A DNA stretch of 13,782 nucleotides from contig JAABOA010000544.1 of NCBI GenBank assembly GCA_015680635.1, positions 1 through 13,782 of the forward strand, given 5' to 3'. The position numbers and the translations under genes were made by a program. Shown here one piece after another: positions 10,135 to 13,782 of the stretch (positions within the stretch are counted from its first letter, which is position 1; every line of letters begins with the position of its first letter). Origin of the DNA: Lunasporangiospora selenospora (Eukaryota > Mortierellomycota > Mortierellomycetes > Mortierellales > Mortierellaceae). Under the pieces are notes generated by a model. That model ran no database searches. It was not told where the DNA came from and saw only the letters and a list, made by a program, of their open reading frames with translations.

Positions 10135-11412
10135 AGACTCGGAAGTCCGACGCGGCCTTGTGTTGCTTCCTTTTGAAAGTGTGTCTTTGCATCCGAGTAC
10201 AAAGACTGCATCTTGTCTCCGACTCTTTTCTTTCATTTCCTCTACCTCGTGAAACTTTTAGATGTCTTTAATGCTTTAATATTACTATTCTTTTTTTCCC
10301 CTTACCGGAAGCAAACCAATCCATAGAATCTTGAAAGAAAGAAAAGAAAGAAAGGAAAAAACAAAAAAAAGAAATACCAGAAAGAAATTCGTACTCACCA
10401 GCGTCCATTCTTTGTCGTTCTTTGTAATGGCAATTGTTTGACGGAATATTTTTTGAGCTAGAGCTACTTTCTCCCCTACCCATGTGAGGATCACAAATCC
10501 TACCATTCGACTGTACCATTCAGTGGTCTAGCTTGGTTGCACTCTTTTGTGGACACTTATGTGGAGCAAACATACATGGTTTATATTTGCTCCGCTTGGG
10601 CAGCTCAGTCGGAGAGCAAAGGGTGCATCTGGAGATGTCTATCAATCAGAGGGCAATGAATTGAAACAGTTAAAAGGAAAGAAAAGGAAACATTAAGGAA
10701 GGTTGACGAGTGTGTATGAATAGAAGCGGGTAATGAAGAGGTGTGACATAGCAAACTTGACTTGAGGTAAACAAGAAGGTAGTGAGAGAGAAGGAGAAAG
10801 AGGCATTCCGCATGAGTTCCATTGAGCGCCCTCTTCACTCCCTCTCATCCTCTCGCTGTCATGTGTATCTTGAATGTGGGCAGGCAAAAAGATTCTCCAA
10901 GAATAGACCAAAAAGAAAACACAAGAACGAGACACAAACGAAGCACAGGTTCATTCCCAGTCAAAACGCCCAGTGAGTGTAGCCTTAATCAGCTACAGCA
11001 ACACTGTGAATGAAAAGAAAAATAAAAAAAAGATTCGATCAAGTGAATGATGCGCCTCATGGAGTCTTCGGGGGAAAAAAAGATGAAAAAGAAAGAGAGG
11101 GATGAACAAGGTCATGAAGACAAATCACTCGAAAATATGTCAGTTCGGAAAGGGGGGTACGATGGATTAGACCATGCACACACGCTTTAAGTTTGTTTCT
11201 CCACAGACTGCATTAGCAAGCAGGAATGAATAGGGGGAGCAGGGCGGAGGGAAATAGAAAGAAAAGAGAGTGAGGGAATGGTATGACTGTAGGAACAAAA
11301 GAGAGAGCGATGGCCCTCTTGAATACATCCCATTCTTATGACCTTCTTCCTGTCGTGACTCTAGTTGAGTGTTGTTTGCGAGAGAGCAATCCATGGGTAG
11401 CAAGAGTCTAAT
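10135..11412. other. 3' flank of the TMEM94-like gene and purine-rich intergenic DNA
   Basis: This holds the 3' UTR of the TMEM94-like gene and then plus-strand purine-rich DNA (GAAA-type tracts around 10333-10375, 10671-10690, 10782-10803 and 11080-11100). Seen from the minus strand it is CT-rich, which in fungi is common in leaders and promoters. A minus-strand TATA-like sequence (ATATAAAC) lies at about 10577-10584, upstream of the small frame at 10285-10506. I see no other gene. Confidence 0.5.
10285..10506 (-). CDS. Possible small two-exon gene for a 50-residue hydrophobic protein
   Basis: I do not recognise this protein. The exons would be 10506-10399 and 10329-10285. The intron (10398-10330, 69 bases) begins with the strong donor GTGAGT and ends in a long pyrimidine tract plus TTTCAAG. 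The junction is phase 0. The protein would start MVGFVILTWVGEKVALAQ and end ILWIGLLPVRGKKE, with hydrophobic segments near both ends. A TATA-like element lies about 75 bases before the ATG. Against it: the pyrimidine tract is part of a simple GAAA/TTTC repeat that could create a false acceptor, the frame is very short, and there is no homology I can name. It may be non-coding. Confidence 0.25.
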   Translation of the reverse strand: MVGFVILTWVGEKVALAQKIFRQTIAITKNDKEWTLVSTNFFLVFLFFVFSFLSFLSFKILWIGLLPVRGKKE

Positions 11413-11922
11413 TCAGCAATCCCGGAAGGTGGAACTGAGGATGGGAGTGGAATTGTGCTTGATCATCATGTATCCTTGAAAGATTCTGAGAGCCAATCCA
11501 ACAAAGGGAAACAATTGGACCCACCAGCGTAGGACATCGACCAGTCTTGTGTCCTTATGAAAGTTCAGGCGGCGCTCAGTGCTGGGATAGAGAGAAGGTG
11601 CACACTTTTATCTGTGCATATGGGAGAGAGTATGGCTCCTACAATCCTTCGTAGCTAAAAGAAAAGCACCAGCAATATCGACAACGTCCATTTCCCATGT
11701 TCAAGTTACGTCGCAGTTGTGCCCGCCTGCCTGTGGGCGCAAGAGTGAGAAAAAAGACAAGCACATGAAATACCCTCACTCATTTGGAAAGCCTAGAATG
11801 TGCAGCACAGCAGGAGCGGCGTCGGCCACCTCTGTATGAAAGGAGAGGGGGATGATCATGACATTGGAACCGGAGACTTTGTCGATCTGACTAAGCCCAT
11901 TTCCACCCATTGATCCATGCAT
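11413..11922 (-). CDS. Possible three-exon gene or 3' gene remnant, with a 21-base microexon
   Basis: The exons would be 11922-11780, 11730-11710 (21 bases) and 11581-11413, giving 110 residues from the ATG at 11922-11920 to TGA. Donors are GTGAGG and GTAACT; acceptors are GCCCACAG and TCTCTATCCCAG; both junctions are phase 2. The last exon is convincingly protein-like, with a hydrophobic helix (VDVLRWWVQLFPFVGLALRI) near the C-terminus. The first exon ends in EVADAAPAVLHILGFP, which recalls the DVAPTLLHLLGLP element that closes alkaline-phosphatase-superfamily domains (sulfatases, GPI ethanolamine-phosphate transferases), and GMHGSMGGNG faintly recalls their DHGM...GG metal loop. The catalytic N-terminal two thirds of such an enzyme is not visible upstream, and the open frame extends only to 11991. 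It is therefore either a short independent gene, a decayed 3' remnant, or chance. Confidence 0.35.
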
Positions 11923-11991
11923 ACCAAAATCCTCTGGTTCTTGGGGTGCTTTCCTCCTAGTTACTTCCAGCACCTCTCTTTCCGTTCCCTC

Positions 11992-13013
11992 TCACCACCA
12001 CCTTTGCACTCTTCTGAACGAACGACCATTGGAGAAAAAACAGTCAGTGGCCGCATAAACATATTGCTCACAGGCCAAACTCTCAGGTCACAGAGGCAAA
12101 CACGGCGGATGCCGAGCCGTATATAATAAAACAATTTGAATTGAGAGTGTCTGTGCAACCATCATCCATTGTTTATTGTTTATGTCTTCGCACTTTCTCG
12201 TCTACGTATTCATTTTATGGAGGGCGGAATGTCTTCCGCGCGCTCAAAACAAAGAACTGAGCCCACCTCTGAGGCCGAGGAATCAAGCCGTGGAGAGACG
12301 CACACAAACAGAAGGAGCAGGGCGCCTTCCCTCATGCCCTCTCTGTGGAGAGCGCAAACACCAAGCATAAACCTTAGTGCTGTTATCCCACAAACATGCG
12401 TGTCTGTGCCTATAAGCGAAGATTGGGAGCTCCCGTCTCTCAATTCTTATTACTATTGAAATCGTCTGGGCACGAAAAGAGAGAGAGAGGCACGAGGGAC
12501 AAACATTTGTTCAATCTTCCGGGGAAATCCAACTTGACGATTCGCGCAAGAACGTTTCTTGGAGCGCCATCGAGCAAATTTCTTGAGGAGGACTACCAGT
12601 CGTGTAGAAAGCATTGATGCTGCATCCTACTCCAGTCCTTTCTCCATGGCAACCAGCGCCATTCCAAGTAATGCAAAGCACGAGAAAATGAATCAGCCAT
12701 TGTGTGTAGCCTGCACGCTTACCTATCGTGTTTATGCCAGTAGAGAATTCATGTCTCTCTGGTTTGGAGGGCAACACACTGTGCTCTCGTGCGTCCTTGT
12801 GCACCTTTCTTTTCTTGCTAAAGCACCGTGTACTCCTTGCACTCTGTCTACAGTCTGTAAATGCTCATTGTGTTGGACACAAACTTTTTACGAAAAGTCT
12901 GCATCTAACATCAACAAGGCCCAAGGATATTTTCCCCTATCACCTTGTCCACGCCGAATGCCGCAGAGTTGTGCTCCAGACCCGCTATCCGGCCAAGTGC
13001 TCGAAGGGGCCCG
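11992..13013. other. Intergenic DNA upstream of the last gene
   Basis: I see no gene I can support. The 167-residue plus-strand frame at 12559-13062 runs through the TATA box and looks like a chance frame in promoter DNA. The most gene-like item is a minus-strand ATG in good context (CACACAATGGCT, ATG at 12700) opening a 35-residue Trp-rich frame to 12593, for which no following exon could be built. The stretch should contain the promoter of the gene that starts at 13322. Confidence 0.45.
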
Positions 13014-13020
13014 TATAAAA
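13014..13020 (+). promoter_or_regulatory. TATA box of the 13322 gene
   Basis: A perfect TATAAAA lies 302 bases before the ATG, directly followed by a pyrimidine-rich leader, as in highly expressed fungal genes. Transcription would be expected to start roughly 25-40 bases downstream. Confidence 0.6.
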
Positions 13021-13321
13021 CGACCTCACACTCTTTTCTTTTCTTCTGGCTTTCCTAGTTGAATCCCTGTCGGCTTCCACTCCACACTCTACCCCTTCTT
13101 TCCGCCCCCCTACTCCACCCGCATTAGCGGTCTTTCCTCTTTCCTTCTCCACATCTCCTCTTCCACGCTGCCTCTGGTCGCCACAAAGAGTCGAGAGTCT
13201 CCCTTTACCAGCCCTAACGCCAACGAATCTCATTAATTCATACCCCTCCCTTTCCCTCTCCTCCACCCCCTATACCCTATTCTCTTAAAGTTCCTCCGTT
13301 GAATCTCAATACCCCTCCGCC
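13021..13321 (+). promoter_or_regulatory. Pyrimidine-rich 5' leader
   Basis: These 301 bases are strongly C/T-rich on the plus strand and lead into the ATG in the context CTCCGCCATGG, which is close to the Kozak optimum. CT-rich tracts between TATA and ATG are a known mark of strong fungal promoters. No clear intron was assigned in the leader. Confidence 0.5.
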
Positions 13322-13558
13322 ATGGCTTTCGATATCCGTGAGGAGGACGAAGAGCGCCATAATGATGAGTTTGATGAATATGAGGATGTGAAGCAGCCAG
13401 CTCGCCCCAAGTTCTACCGAAGGCGCAAGTTCTGGATCATTTGCATTCCCAACCTGATCATTGCCATTGTTGTTGCTGTGGTTCTGGCCCTGTATGTGAT
13501 TATGCCCAAGATTGCACAGGGATTGATGAACAAGGCCTCGATTAACCTTTCGCAGATT
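13322..13558 (+). CDS. First exon of a DUF3712-type single-pass membrane protein (partial)
   Basis: Only the first 79 residues are in the window. An acidic, Glu/Asp-rich cytosolic segment (1-29) is followed by a basic patch FYRRRK (31-36), then a strongly hydrophobic helix (about 38-61), then a short outer segment with IAQGLMNKASINLSQI. A short acidic N-terminus, an RRRK stop and one helix followed by an Ala/Ile-rich entry to a beta domain match the start of fungal DUF3712 (LEA-2-like) membrane proteins, whose biochemical role is not established. Exon 1 ends at 13558 in phase 0 at the donor GTAAGT; without splicing the frame ends two codons later. The intron reaches the terminal (CT)n repeat with no acceptor visible, so the rest of the gene lies beyond the window. 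The ATG follows a TATA box and a CT-rich leader. Confidence 0.75.
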
Positions 13559-13737
13559 GTAAGTTGAATGAGCAAACCAGAATGCAGCAATGCAAGCTGA
13601 TGTGTGCCTGAGAAAGAGAAAAGGGAGAGGTGACTGGTAGAAGGAGGAGAAAAAATCCAGTCAATGGTCGCCCTTGCTCCCCTCTCCACGCGAGACTATT
13701 GCTCCTATCCCCGCTTGCCTCTCTCTGGGTCAGCTTC

Positions 13738-13768
<31 letters not shown>

Positions 13769-13782
13769 GCTCTCTCTCTCTC
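13559..13782 (+). other. First intron of the DUF3712-type gene, incomplete
   Basis: The intron starts GTAAGT and is at least 224 bases, longer than most introns in the window. Its 3' part becomes increasingly C/T-rich and merges with the microsatellite at the window end. No good acceptor in a usable phase was found before the edge. Confidence 0.6.
13738..13782. repeat. (CT)n microsatellite at window end
   Basis: This CT dinucleotide repeat has single G interruptions (CTCG), the reverse-complement type of the (GA)n repeat at the window start, which also carries the interrupting C/G. It lies inside the intron of the last gene and reaches the window edge. Confidence 0.97.

Noticed and set aside
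10597-10640. tRNA-like D-arm (GGCAGCTCAGTCGGAGAGCA)
   Set aside because: There is no matching anticodon stem, no T-loop GTTC motif downstream, and the acceptor ends do not pair.
12593-12700. Minus-strand ATG in good context opening a 35-residue Trp-rich frame
   Set aside because: I could not connect it in phase to any downstream exon, including the frame at 11922-11413, and the product alone is not recognisable.
12559-13062. 167-residue plus-strand open frame
   Set aside because: It has low-complexity Ser/Cys/Pro composition, no recognisable motif, and crosses the TATA box and leader of the next gene, so it is more likely a chance frame.

Overview
The window reads as nuclear DNA of a filamentous, probably early-diverging fungus. 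A Mortierella-type Mucoromycota is my best guess, but this is inference. Genes are split by many short introns (about 50-200 bases) with GT...AG ends, and several have CTAAC or CTGAC branch sites. Intergenic DNA is rich in purine or pyrimidine tracts. The genes include animal-like families that the model yeasts lack, and the last gene looks like the fungal DUF3712 family. Both window ends are (GA)n/(CT)n microsatellites, so this may be a whole contig broken at simple repeats.

Layout. 1-55 is a (GA)n repeat. 278-629 (+) is a possible two-exon gene for a small unrecognised protein. 630-2427 shows no convincing gene. 2428-4562 (-) is a nine-exon gene for a 411-residue homologue of BRCC45/BRE (BABAM2), the UEV-domain scaffold of the BRISC and BRCA1-A deubiquitinase complexes. 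4563-4788 is a 226-base divergent promoter with two CCAAT boxes and a probable 5'-UTR intron. 4789-10134 (+) is an eleven-exon gene for a 1448-residue homologue of TMEM94 (ERMA), a P-type-ATPase-like ten-helix membrane protein reported to load Mg2+ into the ER. 10135-13013 is mostly non-coding, but its minus strand holds two splice-consistent small open frames (10285-10506 and 11413-11922). 13014-13558 (+) is a TATA box, a pyrimidine-rich leader and the first exon of a single-pass membrane protein of DUF3712 type. Its first intron runs into the terminal (CT)n repeat.

The two main genes were reconstructed exon by exon. Every junction keeps the reading phase, and the joined proteins match their animal relatives from near the N-terminus to the last residues. 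They are head to head and may share a promoter, but I know of no functional link between a K63-deubiquitinase scaffold and an ER Mg2+ pump. The most notable details are the fungal BRCC45 itself and the TMEM94 homologue's C-terminal GMH where human TMEM94 has GMN. No viral, toxin, CRISPR, rRNA or convincing tRNA sequence was seen.
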